Shown: one piece after another, positions 25,830-32,904 of the stretch | How positions within the stretch are numbered: the first letter of the stretch is position 1 | Layout of the letters: each line of letters starts with the position of its first letter | NCBI GenBank assembly: GCA_030378035.1 | Contig: JAUCGI010000040.1 | Location: forward strand, 1 to 36,777 | Length of the DNA: 36,777 nucleotides | Source: Desulfobacterales bacterium HSG2 | Lineage (GTDB): Bacteria; Desulfobacterota; Desulfobacteria; Desulfobacterales; 4be13 | Direction: 5' to 3' | Program-made: the position numbers and the translations under genes | Notes under the pieces: model-generated | Database searches by the model: none | The model's input: the letters and a program-made list of their open reading frames with translations, nothing else | What the model was told of the DNA's origin: nothing

Positions 25830-26468
25830 TCACTCCTTCCGCCGAAAATTAAAATAAGCGGCAATGCCCATCAGGCCCAGAATATAACCGATACCGCCGA
25901 GGATGTCGGTAAAAGATGGAGTATCATCCTGCCGGGACTCTTTCAACATTTTTATGACAGGCTTCAATTTTTTGTCCAGGGCCTTTTCCACGACGGATTG
26001 AATATCGTCCGGGCTGAGACCGGGTGATGACAGGGCTTCCGTATGCTTTTCCGGTCTGTCCGGAGCAGGTTCCCGGGCAGATTTCACAGTCTCTTCGGCG
26101 GCCGGGCCTTCAATCTCTTCCGTGGCAATCGTCCATTCCCCGCGATGTCCCATTCCCGCGATAACAGCAATTTTCATCGCTGCTTTTTGCGGAGCTTTAA
26201 ATGAAAATTCCCCCTGATCATTCGTCTTACCGTTCAGGAGCGGATTTCCCCGGGAATCGGAAACAATGACCTCGCCCCCTCTGACCTTTTTCCCGCCGCT
26301 GAATTTGCTTTCAACATGAACGATATCCCCTTCCACCCATGCAAAAACCGTAATTCTGTGGGCAACTGCCGTACCTGTGCCCAGAAGCGAGATCATCATT
26401 ATTATGGAAATGATTTCCGGAAGTGCTTTTTTCCAATCAAAATTTTTGATATTGATATTCGTTTTCAT
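25830..26468 (-). CDS. nikL: NikL-like component of a nickel uptake system
   Basis: The 212-residue protein has an N-terminal hydrophobic segment (about 18-36), probably a signal anchor ending in AVAHRI. A periplasmic beta-rich domain resembling carboxypeptidase-regulatory or Ig-like repeats follows (VIVSDSRGNPLLNGKTNDQG, about 67-86), then a Pro/Glu-rich linker, and a C-terminal TM helix (about 188-206) ending in RRKE. Two TM segments around a periplasmic domain, next to CbiM/NikM and a DUF4198 protein, fit NikL of NikMKLQO-type importers; the assignment rests mostly on context. The start codon is two bases from a ctttat-type inverted repeat and no ribosome binding site is visible. Neither nikQ nor nikO is found on this side; the ribosomal operon follows. 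Confidence 0.7.
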   Translation of the reverse strand: MKTNINIKNFDWKKALPEIISIIMMISLLGTGTAVAHRITVFAWVEGDIVHVESKFSGGKKVRGGEVIVSDSRGNPLLNGKTNDQGEFSFKAPQKAAMKIAVIAGMGHRGEWTIATEEIEGPAAEETVKSAREPAPDRPEKHTEALSSPGLSPDDIQSVVEKALDKKLKPVIKMLKESRQDDTPSFTDILGGIGYILGLMGIAAYFNFRRKE

Positions 26469-26469
26469 A

Positions 26470-26546
26470 TCTTAATCTTGCTCTTAATCTTGCTCTTGCT
26501 CTTACCTGTGTCCGTTTGATTAAGATAAAGAGCAAAAGCAAGATAG
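26470..26546. repeat. cttaat/cttgct hexamer inverted repeat upstream of nikL
   Basis: The left arm cttaatcttgctcttaatct, continued by tgctcttgctctt, is mirrored by attaagataaagagcaaaag and caagat. The loop cctgtgtccgtttgat is nearly the same as the loop of the innermost layer at 8815-8831. It touches the nikL start codon. Confidence 0.85.
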
Positions 26547-26560
26547 ACAAAATCCGGCAG

Positions 26561-26584
26561 GGTTCGGATTTGCCAATCCGAACC
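26561..26584. repeat. Short palindrome ggttcggatt/aatccgaacc
   Basis: Ten-base arms with loop tgcc. The core cggatttgccaatccg differs by one base from 25765-25780, showing a dispersed short palindrome. It lies between the nikM stop codon and nikL. Confidence 0.65.
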
Positions 26585-26613
26585 GAGCGCGGGGATGTTG
26601 CTAAAATTGCATT

Positions 26614-27273
26614 TCAGCACTCCGGATTGACTGTCTGCTTTTCTGGTGCAATGCTGTAAAGCCCCTTTTGCATGGTGAATTCGGGCAGCATATCCGGCTG
26701 AACTTTTTGCAGGAATCCCACAAAAAAGGCGGTGATGATCCCTTCAATGATCATCACGGGGATGTGAGCCGCCACTATCATTGTCGAAACTTCCAGGAAA
26801 TTCTTTTCTGTGAACATTAATGCAAAGCCCGCGATAACAGCGCCGATAAGAACAGAAAAGAAGCCGCAGGCAAAAGCTCCGATCATCGGGATCGGAGATT
26901 TTTTTCGGAGCATGAAGCCGAACAGATAATAACAAAGAACAGCCGGCGCGGCCATGATCACCATGTTTATCCCCAGTGTGGTAATACCGCCGAACTGGAA
27001 AAAAACGGCCTGAAGCACCAATGCAGTCAGAATCGCGGGGAATGCCCCCCATCCGAGCAGAAGTCCCACTATTCCGTTAAGGACAAGGTGAACGCTTGAA
27101 GGGCCGATGGGAACATGAATCAGCGAGGCCACAAAGAACGCGGCCGAAAGCATGCCCGCGCGGGCAATGCGGTCATAGTCCAACTGTTTCAGACCGATTG
27201 CCGTGCCGGCAACAGCTATGGCGGCCCCTGAAATCAGAACCGGGCCGGACAAAATACCTTCAGATATATGCAT
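26614..27273 (-). CDS. nikM: NikM/CbiM-like ECF transporter substrate-specific membrane component
   Basis: The 219-residue integral membrane protein has about seven hydrophobic segments. The start MHISEGILSG carries the N-terminal Met-His of CbiM/NikM, whose amino group and His2 side chain coordinate Ni2+ or Co2+. A second conserved stretch is VHLVLNGIVGLLLGWGAFPA. The start at 27273 is chosen because this N-terminus must be free and aaaggt lies upstream; the longer in-frame start would bury it. The neighbours are DUF4198 and NikL-like proteins, so nickel is a better guess than cobalt. The energising T and ATPase subunits are missing from the locus. Confidence 0.85.
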   Translation of the reverse strand: MHISEGILSGPVLISGAAIAVAGTAIGLKQLDYDRIARAGMLSAAFFVASLIHVPIGPSSVHLVLNGIVGLLLGWGAFPAILTALVLQAVFFQFGGITTLGINMVIMAAPAVLCYYLFGFMLRKKSPIPMIGAFACGFFSVLIGAVIAGFALMFTEKNFLEVSTMIVAAHIPVMIIEGIITAFFVGFLQKVQPDMLPEFTMQKGLYSIAPEKQTVNPEC

Positions 27274-27322
27274 AAAAATACCTTTGCGCGAATTAGGAAT
27301 TATAAATATGGGTGTGCCCACC

Positions 27323-27433
27323 TGTCATTCCGGGCAGAACTGAAAAAATGGGACATTTTTTCAGTTCTGACCCGGAATCCACAGTTCTGACCCGGAATCC
27401 ACAGTCGGCCTTATCAGTTTGACCGGAATGACA
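27323..27433. terminator. Nested hairpin downstream of nikK, possible terminator
   Basis: cagaactgaaaaaatg (27335-27350) and its exact complement (27354-27369) form a 16-bp stem with loop gga. Around it tgtcattccgg (27323-27333) is mirrored by ccggaatgaca (27423-27433). A 20-base direct repeat, cagttctgacccggaatcca, occurs twice (27362-27401). It lies between nikK and nikM, where it may limit read-through, but it also resembles the nested repeats elsewhere. Confidence 0.6.
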
Positions 27434-27522
27434 TGACGGGCAGAATTCCTTTTAACCCTTCATTCGCTATCTTTATTGAATATTGCCGATTGATTGTTCC
27501 GGCAATATTCAATGTTCAGTTT

Positions 27523-28278
27523 TTAATTTTCAAACCTGACCCAGATCACCGCGCCAAGTTCCACATTTTTGTCTTTGCCATCCTGTTTCAGTTTGTAATC
27601 TGCTTCGTTCAGAGCCGAAAAACCCCACCATCCGGGTCTCGGAGCCGCGTAAGTGAAGATGCCGTTCGGATCAGCCTTGATGGTCTGGGTGATCATATAA
27701 TCTGTCGGGGCTTTCGATTTTCCATCCTTATTATAATGTTCCACTTCCACTTCGGCATAAGGGACAGGCTTCCCGTCCAATTTGACAATTCCCTGGAAAA
27801 CATTTCCGGTATAAAGCCCGAAAGGTTTGGAAAGCGGGACAATCTCGGTTTTCAGGCCGACTTCCCCGTCCCAGCCCTCATCATCGCCAAAGGCTGCAAC
27901 CACAGTTTTGGTGTAATGGATGATGAAACAATCTTCCGCAGGCTCCCAGTAAGGTTCAGGCTCCATGTAAAACATATAAATGCCCGGTCGTCTGATCTTG
28001 TAATCCGTTTCCCACGCGGTATGACCCATGACCCGCGTCTTTTTCAGCGCGCCAAGCAGATCCGCTTTTTTGCCATTGGCCGTGACACCGAAACCTCGGG
28101 GTTTTTCCAATTCCATACCGATCCGTTCAAAAGGATGGGAAAAGGAAAGCTTCAGACTGACAGTTCTGTTATCGTCCTGCATGACCATCGAATCCGAAGG
28201 GATTACCATGCCGTAATGAGCAGAAGCAGACCCGATGGCAAAAAAGAGCAGACACGCACAAAATACAACTTCTTTCAT
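27523..28278 (-). CDS. nikK: NikK-like periplasmic DUF4198 protein
   Basis: The 251-residue protein has a cleavable signal peptide (about 1-20, ending GSASA), so the mature form starts with HYGMVIPSD, a histidine at or near the new N-terminus, as usual in DUF4198. The rest is beta-rich ([50 protein letters not shown]). DUF4198 proteins accompany nickel or cobalt ECF-type importers and NikK is thought to bring the metal to NikM. The start is set by cggagga. It is the first gene of the nikK-nikM-nikL unit, and its leader contains a hairpin followed by eight T. Confidence 0.85.
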   Translation of the reverse strand: MKEVVFCACLLFFAIGSASAHYGMVIPSDSMVMQDDNRTVSLKLSFSHPFERIGMELEKPRGFGVTANGKKADLLGALKKTRVMGHTAWETDYKIRRPGIYMFYMEPEPYWEPAEDCFIIHYTKTVVAAFGDDEGWDGEVGLKTEIVPLSKPFGLYTGNVFQGIVKLDGKPVPYAEVEVEHYNKDGKSKAPTDYMITQTIKADPNGIFTYAAPRPGWWGFSALNEADYKLKQDGKDKNVELGAVIWVRFEN

Positions 28279-28297
28279 AAATGTCCTCCGTTTTTAC

Positions 28298-28368
28298 AAA
28301 AAAAACCCACGAAATCCCTGCATCTTCATGATACAGATTACCTTCGTGGTCTGAATGTTGAAAACATT
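28298..28368 (-). promoter_or_regulatory. Terminator-like hairpin and small palindrome in the nikK leader
   Basis: Read on the (-) strand, ccacgaa and ttcgtgg (28343-28349 with 28307-28313) enclose a second stem, ctgtatc/gatgcag, with loop atgaa. The structure is followed after one base by eight T (28298-28305), the form of an intrinsic terminator. It ends about 20 bases before the nikK start codon, so it can act as an attenuator. Just upstream, aatgtt-gaa-aacatt (28354-28368) could be an operator. No known nickel riboswitch was recognised. Confidence 0.55.
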
Positions 28369-28379
28369 GTTCAGTTATT

Positions 28380-28716
28380 TATTGCAAGCTTCTGCTCACC
28401 AGATTGTACAAAGCTGAATATATGAAAGAAGAACTGAAGTCAAGGGGAAAAAACGGAACCTCAAAAATACTCTCTTCACCCCATTGCCCATTTACCTGTT
28501 TTGTTTTATGAGATGAGCAGAAAAAGACGGCTTCCAAAACCAGGTTTTTTTAAAAAGCTGGTTTTCATGCCGGGTGAAAAAATCTTTTCATGTTTGTTTA
28601 ATAATATTAGTCATTGACTTGAAGCAGTAATTATGCCAGCATAACAAATTCTGTTTGGGTGTTTGGTGTTGGTGTTCCGAGTTTGCAAAACTATGAATTT
28701 GTCGGTAATGTGATAT
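28380..28716. other. Divergent intergenic region between nikK and the HEPN gene
   Basis: This must hold the promoters of both divergent units, but no convincing -35/-10 pair was found. It contains one short dispersed hairpin, aaaaccag/ctggtttt (28537-28544 with 28558-28565), of the type also seen at 3570-3592 and 25619-25640. Confidence 0.4.
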
Positions 28717-29100
28717 ATGATATCGGATAAAATTTTATACAACAAAGCCAGAGAGAGACTTGAAACGGCCCAGTTTGCCCATAAAAAAGGGTATTACTAT
28801 TCATGCTCCTCAAACCTGTATTTTGCGTTGTTTAACTATATGCAGTCAATTTTAGGGAAAGGGCACGCGGACAAATGGAAGCATGTCGGCATATTCAAGG
28901 CCTTCTCGAAACTCTGTATGGAGCGGAAGCTGTTTCCGGAAAAAAGTCTGAGAAGTCTGGGAAAAACATACACCGCGTTATACGAACTCAGAAGACAGGC
29001 TGATTATGAAAACCATGCCTATGAATCCTATACGATTGAAAGGCTGAAGTTCCTTTACGAATCTGTGGCGGAGACTTTGCACCATGTTAACAAAAGCTGA
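28717..29100 (+). CDS. HEPN-domain protein
   Basis: The 127-residue all-helical protein starts ISDKILYNKARERLETAQFA with the SSNLYFALFNYMQSIL helix typical of HEPN proteins. The putative RNase motif RX4-6H is present as Arg93-QADYEN-His100, inside the LRRQADYENHAYES segment. HEPN proteins of this kind are usually toxins whose activity is held by a neighbouring MNT nucleotidyltransferase that modifies the HEPN protein. Here a small possible MNT-like protein overlaps the 3' end by 17 bases. The start is ATG 28717; no strong ribosome binding site is visible. Confidence 0.85.
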   Translation: MISDKILYNKARERLETAQFAHKKGYYYSCSSNLYFALFNYMQSILGKGHADKWKHVGIFKAFSKLCMERKLFPEKSLRSLGKTYTALYELRRQADYENHAYESYTIERLKFLYESVAETLHHVNKS

Positions 29101-29332
29101 CTGGACAATAAAAGTATTGAGCAGCCTGAAAAAGTTACCCTTTGTAAATGATCTGGAGATCATAAGGCCTCCGGGAAATGTGAAGGCTGATATGGGGATT
29201 CTCCTCAAAATCAAGGATAAAAAATCATCTGACGGTTTGGTTGTGGCGGATACAATCTCAGATTTGCAATGGAAGATATTTGATGAAACAGGCGATCTGC
29301 CGGCAATATATTGGTGTTGGCAGAAAATCTGA
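29084..29332 (+). CDS. Small protein paired with HEPN, possibly a degenerate MNT-like antitoxin
   Basis: The 82-residue protein overlaps the HEPN gene by 17 bases, so translation is coupled. It has an alpha/beta layout (FVNDLEIIRPPGNVKADMGI, LLKIKDKKSSDGLVVADTIS) in which KADMGILLKI occupies the place of the DxD strand of minimal nucleotidyltransferases. The hallmark GS-x(9-10)-DxD is missing, so if it belongs to the MNT fold it should be catalytically dead. It ends exactly where the next repeat begins, and the C-terminus may have been cut by it. The HEPN pairing suggests a regulator or antitoxin role, which is inference. Confidence 0.6.
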   Translation: MLTKADWTIKVLSSLKKLPFVNDLEIIRPPGNVKADMGILLKIKDKKSSDGLVVADTISDLQWKIFDETGDLPAIYWCWQKI

Positions 29333-29527
29333 CACTCTTTATCTTTAATCTTTATCTTGCTCTTTATCTTTATCTTTATCTTAATCTTAATCTTTATCTT
29401 GCTCTTGCTCTTTATCTTTATCTTTATCTTGCTCTTGATCCTGGGATAAAGAGCAAGAGCAAGATAAAGAGCAAGAGCAAGATTAAGAGCAAGAGCAAGA
29501 TTAAGAGCAAAAGCAAGATTAAGATTA
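29333..29527. repeat. ctttat/cttgct inverted repeat between convergent genes
   Basis: The left arm (29338-29435) is ctttat, cttgct and cttaat hexamers, the centre is atcctgggat, and the right arm (29446-29527) is aagagc, aagata and aagatt hexamers. It fills the space between the HEPN-partner stop codon and the Nudix stop codon. The Nudix TAA is formed by repeat hexamers. Confidence 0.9.
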
Positions 29528-30058
29528 GAGATCGAACCGGTAAAACGCGGCCAATACCAGCGCGTGGGTAATTTTTCCGTCACGGATAAGCCGGGGGATT
29601 TCGGCGAGCGGCCGTAGCAGAACTTCAATATCCTCCTTTTCATCCTGTTGCTGCTCTCCCGCAAGGAAAACATTTTTTGCAAGATAGGTGTAACACCGGT
29701 TATTCTGTATGGCCGGATTGGGATGTACGCTGCCAAGCAGCTCCATTTCTGAGGCCCGATATCCGGTCTCCTCATAAAGCTCCCTGATTGCAGCCGATTC
29801 AGGGGTGTCATGCTCTTCCACAAGACCGCCCGGAATCTCCAGCGTGACTTCCTGAACACCGTGACGGTACTGCCGCACCAGAACCACCTCATTCCGCGGC
29901 GTAATTGGAATAACATTGACCCATGAGGAAGTTTCCAGAATAAAGAAGTTATGCGCCTCTTCTGTGCGCGGCGAAATAGCGTTGTCTGTTCTGATGCTGA
30001 AAATCCGATAGGATTTATCCTGTGTGCTGGATGCCACTTTCCATGGTTTCGGGGACAT
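29525..30058 (-). CDS. Nudix hydrolase, ADP-ribose pyrophosphatase-like
   Basis: The 177-residue protein has the Nudix box at about 77-100: GGLVEEHDTPESAAIRELYE, then ETGY. The metal-binding REXXEE core is intact, while the first conserved Glu of the box is Asp. The preceding VTLEIPGG and the overall length match ADP-ribose pyrophosphatase-type enzymes, which split ADP-ribose to AMP and ribose 5-phosphate. The substrate is unproven. The start has aggagaa. It lies 168 bases after a sensor kinase, separated by a gttcaa repeat, and its stop codon is made by the downstream repeat. Confidence 0.85.
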   Translation of the reverse strand: MSPKPWKVASSTQDKSYRIFSIRTDNAISPRTEEAHNFFILETSSWVNVIPITPRNEVVLVRQYRHGVQEVTLEIPGGLVEEHDTPESAAIRELYEETGYRASEMELLGSVHPNPAIQNNRCYTYLAKNVFLAGEQQQDEKEDIEVLLRPLAEIPRLIRDGKITHALVLAAFYRFDL

Positions 30059-30073
30059 TCTTCATTCTCCTAT

Positions 30074-30232
30074 CCTTGAACATAAACGTAAACGTAAACT
30101 TGAACTTAAACTTGAACCAAAGACTCAGGTTGAGGGGCCCTTAGAGATTCAGGTTTACATTCAAGTTTAAGTTATGTTCAAGTTCAAGTTCAAGTTTAAG
30201 TTCAAGTTCAAGTTTACGTTTACGTTCAAGGG
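30074..30232. repeat. gttcaa-arm inverted repeat between the kinase and Nudix genes
   Basis: The left arm is ccttgaacataaacgtaaac followed by cttgaac/cttaaac hexamers. The loop is around gaggggcccttagag. The right arm is gttcaa/gtttaa hexamers ending in gtttacgtttacgttcaagg. The TGA stop of the kinase gene is formed by the last repeat hexamer. It shows fine mirror symmetry, since both ends carry the rarer cgtaaa variant. Confidence 0.88.
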
Positions 30233-31878
30233 GGCAGGGGAAAGTATGCAGCGACTCGCAGCACCCCCTCTTCCGGGACTTTCACCTCCAGCCTCCCCCC
30301 GTGGGCATGGATAATCCGTCTGGCAATGGCCATCCCCAGCCCTGTCCCTCGCGTTTTGGTGGTAAAATAAGGCTCAAGGATGCGATCCGCTTCATCCCGG
30401 GCAAGCTCGAATCCGCTGTTTTCAACGGTGAGTACAGCCTGAGAATCCCGCCGGTCAACGGATGCACGGAGCCAACCCCCTCGGGGCTGGGCTTCTATCG
30501 CGTTTTTAATAAGATTCTCCGCAACCTGTCCGAGCATATCAGAATCCCCTGTAATCAAGCCCTCATACCTGATTTCACATTTCACCTCGACAGACTGTTC
30601 AACGCATTTCTGATGGTAAAGATGCAGAATATTGCTGATAATCGAATCCAATCGGACGGATTGCTTCCGCGGCTCCAGCGGTCTGGCATACCGTCGGATG
30701 TTCGCGACAATATGGTTTGTCCGCTGAACCGCTTTGAGCATGGTTGCAACAAGCCCCTGATATTCATCATCCAAATCATCGGCCTCGATCTGCAAACGCT
30801 GCAATCCCATGCTGATGGCGTTTAACGGATTCCGGATTTCATGGGTAATGGCAGCAGCGGCCCGGCCCAGCGCGGCATCCTCCCGCTGCTGGGCAAGTTC
30901 GCGCTCGAAATCCCGGAACCGCTTCATATAAGCGGTCTGATAACGGTAGAGAACCCATGAGAAGAGTATTCCCAAAAGGGCCAGAATCGCGCTGAAGACA
31001 AAAAATTCGTTCCAGAGCTGCTGGATGCGAAAGAAAAAATGTTCCGCGCCCATAGCGACGATCAGAACATTTTTTCGGAAAGGAACATGGGCCTCCGCCA
31101 CCTTTTTATCTGGCGCATCAATCAGGATGATTTCAGGTATGTACGATTCTCCTGTAGCAGAGTGAAGACTCTCATTTCCCGCGTCAGGTATGCACGATTT
31201 CTTTGAAACACAATGGGGACAGCTTTCAATGTCGGCATCAGGCAGGCGCGACTCTTTTGAAGAACAGTGGGGGCATTTTTCAATCCGCACATATCGGATC
31301 CCGGCCAAGCCGGAAAGGGTGTCCAGCAGATGAGACAGACCGACCTGCTCATGAAGTTTTTCAATGTGAGCCGCTGTAAGGCCCACAATGATCCAACCCG
31401 GTTCCTCCTGCTGGGGCCAGATCAGAAAGTAGAGATGCTCTGCTGCCAGATGATGCAAAGACGCGGGTTTTATTGCACTGGGAAGATGCGGCGTCTTAAA
31501 CCACCCCGGAGGCCCTTCTGTATCCTCGCCGTTCTTTGTGACGATGCGGATACCGGCCAATCCCGCTTCCAGGGCAAATGCAGTCAGTTCTTCGGAAGAG
31601 AAAGGCTCGACAGCATTCAGGTAATCCACAAAACGCGCCATGTTGCCCAAAAAAGTCTGCATGATCTCTTCAACCACTTCCTGTGATAAAAGCGCGCCAC
31701 GGGCATTCAGCTCGATCACCCCCGCCAGCATCCGGGAATGTTCCTGGACATGATTATGAAAGGTGCGATGCGCCTGCCGGGCCTGCCAGAAAAAATAGGC
31801 CAGGACAATAATAATCAGCACACCAAAAACAATCAGATTGCCTTTCCAAATGGGCCACAAGCCCGCGTTCGCTGACAA
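30226..31878 (-). CDS. Membrane-bound sensor histidine kinase with CPHC repeats
   Basis: The protein is about 550 residues. TM1 is at about 15-31, a sensor region outside the membrane covers about 35-288, and TM2 is at about 290-311. A coiled linker follows, then HisKA with ITHEIRNPLNAI (phospho-His near 347), an ATPase domain with N box NLIKNAIEA (about 459) and G box TRGTGLGMAIA (about 508). The sensor region contains two CPHC motifs about 18 residues apart (near 202 and 220) within three degenerate repeats ending in (L/I)PDA or IPE. No response regulator is adjacent. The start is uncertain: TTG 31878 has aggggt upstream, while TTG 31923 would begin inside a repeat. The stop codon comes from a repeat. 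Confidence 0.85.
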   Translation of the reverse strand: MSANAGLWPIWKGNLIVFGVLIIIVLAYFFWQARQAHRTFHNHVQEHSRMLAGVIELNARGALLSQEVVEEIMQTFLGNMARFVDYLNAVEPFSSEELTAFALEAGLAGIRIVTKNGEDTEGPPGWFKTPHLPSAIKPASLHHLAAEHLYFLIWPQQEEPGWIIVGLTAAHIEKLHEQVGLSHLLDTLSGLAGIRYVRIEKCPHCSSKESRLPDADIESCPHCVSKKSCIPDAGNESLHSATGESYIPEIILIDAPDKKVAEAHVPFRKNVLIVAMGAEHFFFRIQQLWNEFFVFSAILALLGILFSWVLYRYQTAYMKRFRDFERELAQQREDAALGRAAAAITHEIRNPLNAISMGLQRLQIEADDLDDEYQGLVATMLKAVQRTNHIVANIRRYARPLEPRKQSVRLDSIISNILHLYHQKCVEQSVEVKCEIRYEGLITGDSDMLGQVAENLIKNAIEAQPRGGWLRASVDRRDSQAVLTVENSGFELARDEADRILEPYFTTKTRGTGLGMAIARRIIHAHGGRLEVKVPEEGVLRVAAYFPLPP

Positions 31879-31913
31879 GTGACCCCTAACAGCAATTTTC
31901 AATTTCTGAGTTT

Positions 31914-32042
31914 TAAGTCTCAAGTTTCAAGCCCCAAGTTTCAAGCCCCAAGTTTCAAGCCCCAAGTTTCAAGCCCCAAGCATCAAGCATCAAGCATATC
32001 AAGCATCAAGCATCAAGCATCAAGCATCAAACATCAAGTCTC
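31914..32042. repeat. Direct tandem repeats tttcaagccccaag and catcaag
   Basis: About five units of tttcaagccccaag (31925-31980) run into about nine catcaag hexamers or heptamers (31980-32036). There is no complementary arm, in contrast to other elements. The right part provides the rsmI stop codon, and the left part overlaps possible upstream start codons of the histidine kinase. The catcaa unit is the same as in the right arm of the dnaB-hflX repeat. Confidence 0.85.
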
Positions 32043-32872
32043 AATTTCAAAGCCTCTTCATACACCTCATTTTTGGGAAGCCCATACTTTTTCGCGATCT
32101 TTTTCGACAGTTCTGAAAGCCTGACGCCTCTTATTTCCAGTCCCTTTTCAATTTCACTTCTCACGGTTTCCATTGACACATTTCTCTCTTTATCGCAGCC
32201 TGTCACCAAAAGCGTACACTCCCCTTTTATCACCGGACGTTCTTTCAGACTGCGAAGGATTTCAGAGAGATCGCCTCGCAGAAATTCCTCATGGAGCTTG
32301 GTCATCTCTCTGGCCAGGACACCATGGCGATCTCCCATGATTTGTATGATCTCCTCTATGAAGGCCGGAACGCGCCTGGGAGACTCATAAAACACAAGGG
32401 TTCGCGGCTGGTCCGCGAGCGATTTCAACAGTGTCAGTCGCTTTCCCTTTTTTTTGGGAAGGAAGCCCGCAAAAAGAAAGGAATCTGTCGGCAGTCCGGC
32501 CGCGCTGATGGCTGTGATGACAGCAGACACCCCGGGGACAGGAACGACCTCGATATCGTTTGCAATGGCCGCTTTTATAAGGCGGTACCCTGGATCAGAG
32601 ACCGAGGGGGTTCCCGCATTCGACACAATCGCCACTGACGCGCCCGCTTCAAGTTTGTCAATCAGACCCGGTATCCGTTCCCTTTCATTGTATTCATGAC
32701 ACGATACAAGTCTGGCCCTGATATTGTGGAACGCTAGGAATTTACCCGTATGCCTCGTATCCTCAGCCGCGACAAAATCAGCCGTTCTGAGGATATTGAG
32801 GGCCCTCAGTGTAATATCATCCTTGTTTCCTATGGGAGTGGCTACAATGTAAAGCCTGCCTTTTTTGCTCAT
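32027..32872 (-). CDS. rsmI: 16S rRNA (cytidine(1402)-2'-O)-methyltransferase RsmI
   Basis: The 281-residue SAM-dependent methyltransferase of the tetrapyrrole-methylase fold, of normal length, modifies the ribosomal P-site nucleotide C1402. Visible signatures are LYIVATPIGNKDDITLRALN (7-26), AAEDTRHTGKFL, SNAGTPSVSDPGYRL (about 85-99), PVPGVSAVITAISAAGLPTD and LVFYESPRRVP. The start at 32872 (MSKKGRLYI) has gaggaaga in place. The frame stays open for about 250 further codons, but these are the caaaggca hairpin array. The last residues LRLDV and the stop are encoded in catcaag repeats. The promoter must be inside or beyond the upstream repeat array. Confidence 0.95.
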   Translation of the reverse strand: MSKKGRLYIVATPIGNKDDITLRALNILRTADFVAAEDTRHTGKFLAFHNIRARLVSCHEYNERERIPGLIDKLEAGASVAIVSNAGTPSVSDPGYRLIKAAIANDIEVVPVPGVSAVITAISAAGLPTDSFLFAGFLPKKKGKRLTLLKSLADQPRTLVFYESPRRVPAFIEEIIQIMGDRHGVLAREMTKLHEEFLRGDLSEILRSLKERPVIKGECTLLVTGCDKERNVSMETVRSEIEKGLEIRGVRLSELSKKIAKKYGLPKNEVYEEALKLRLDV

Positions 32873-32904
32873 TGAAAAATCTTCCTCAAGCGCGTCTGTG
32901 ATTT

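Noticed and set aside
28279..28380. Known nickel/cobalt or cobalamin riboswitch upstream of nikK
   Set aside because: I could not find the conserved core of either class; only a terminator-like hairpin and a short palindrome are visible.
27433..28425. 330-codon open frame on the + strand
   Set aside because: It is the shadow of the DUF4198 gene on the opposite strand, which has a signal peptide, ribosome binding site and family motifs.
28978..29916. 312-codon open frame on the - strand
   Set aside because: It crosses the HEPN pair, a hexamer repeat and the Nudix gene out of frame; the real genes on those positions have clear motifs.
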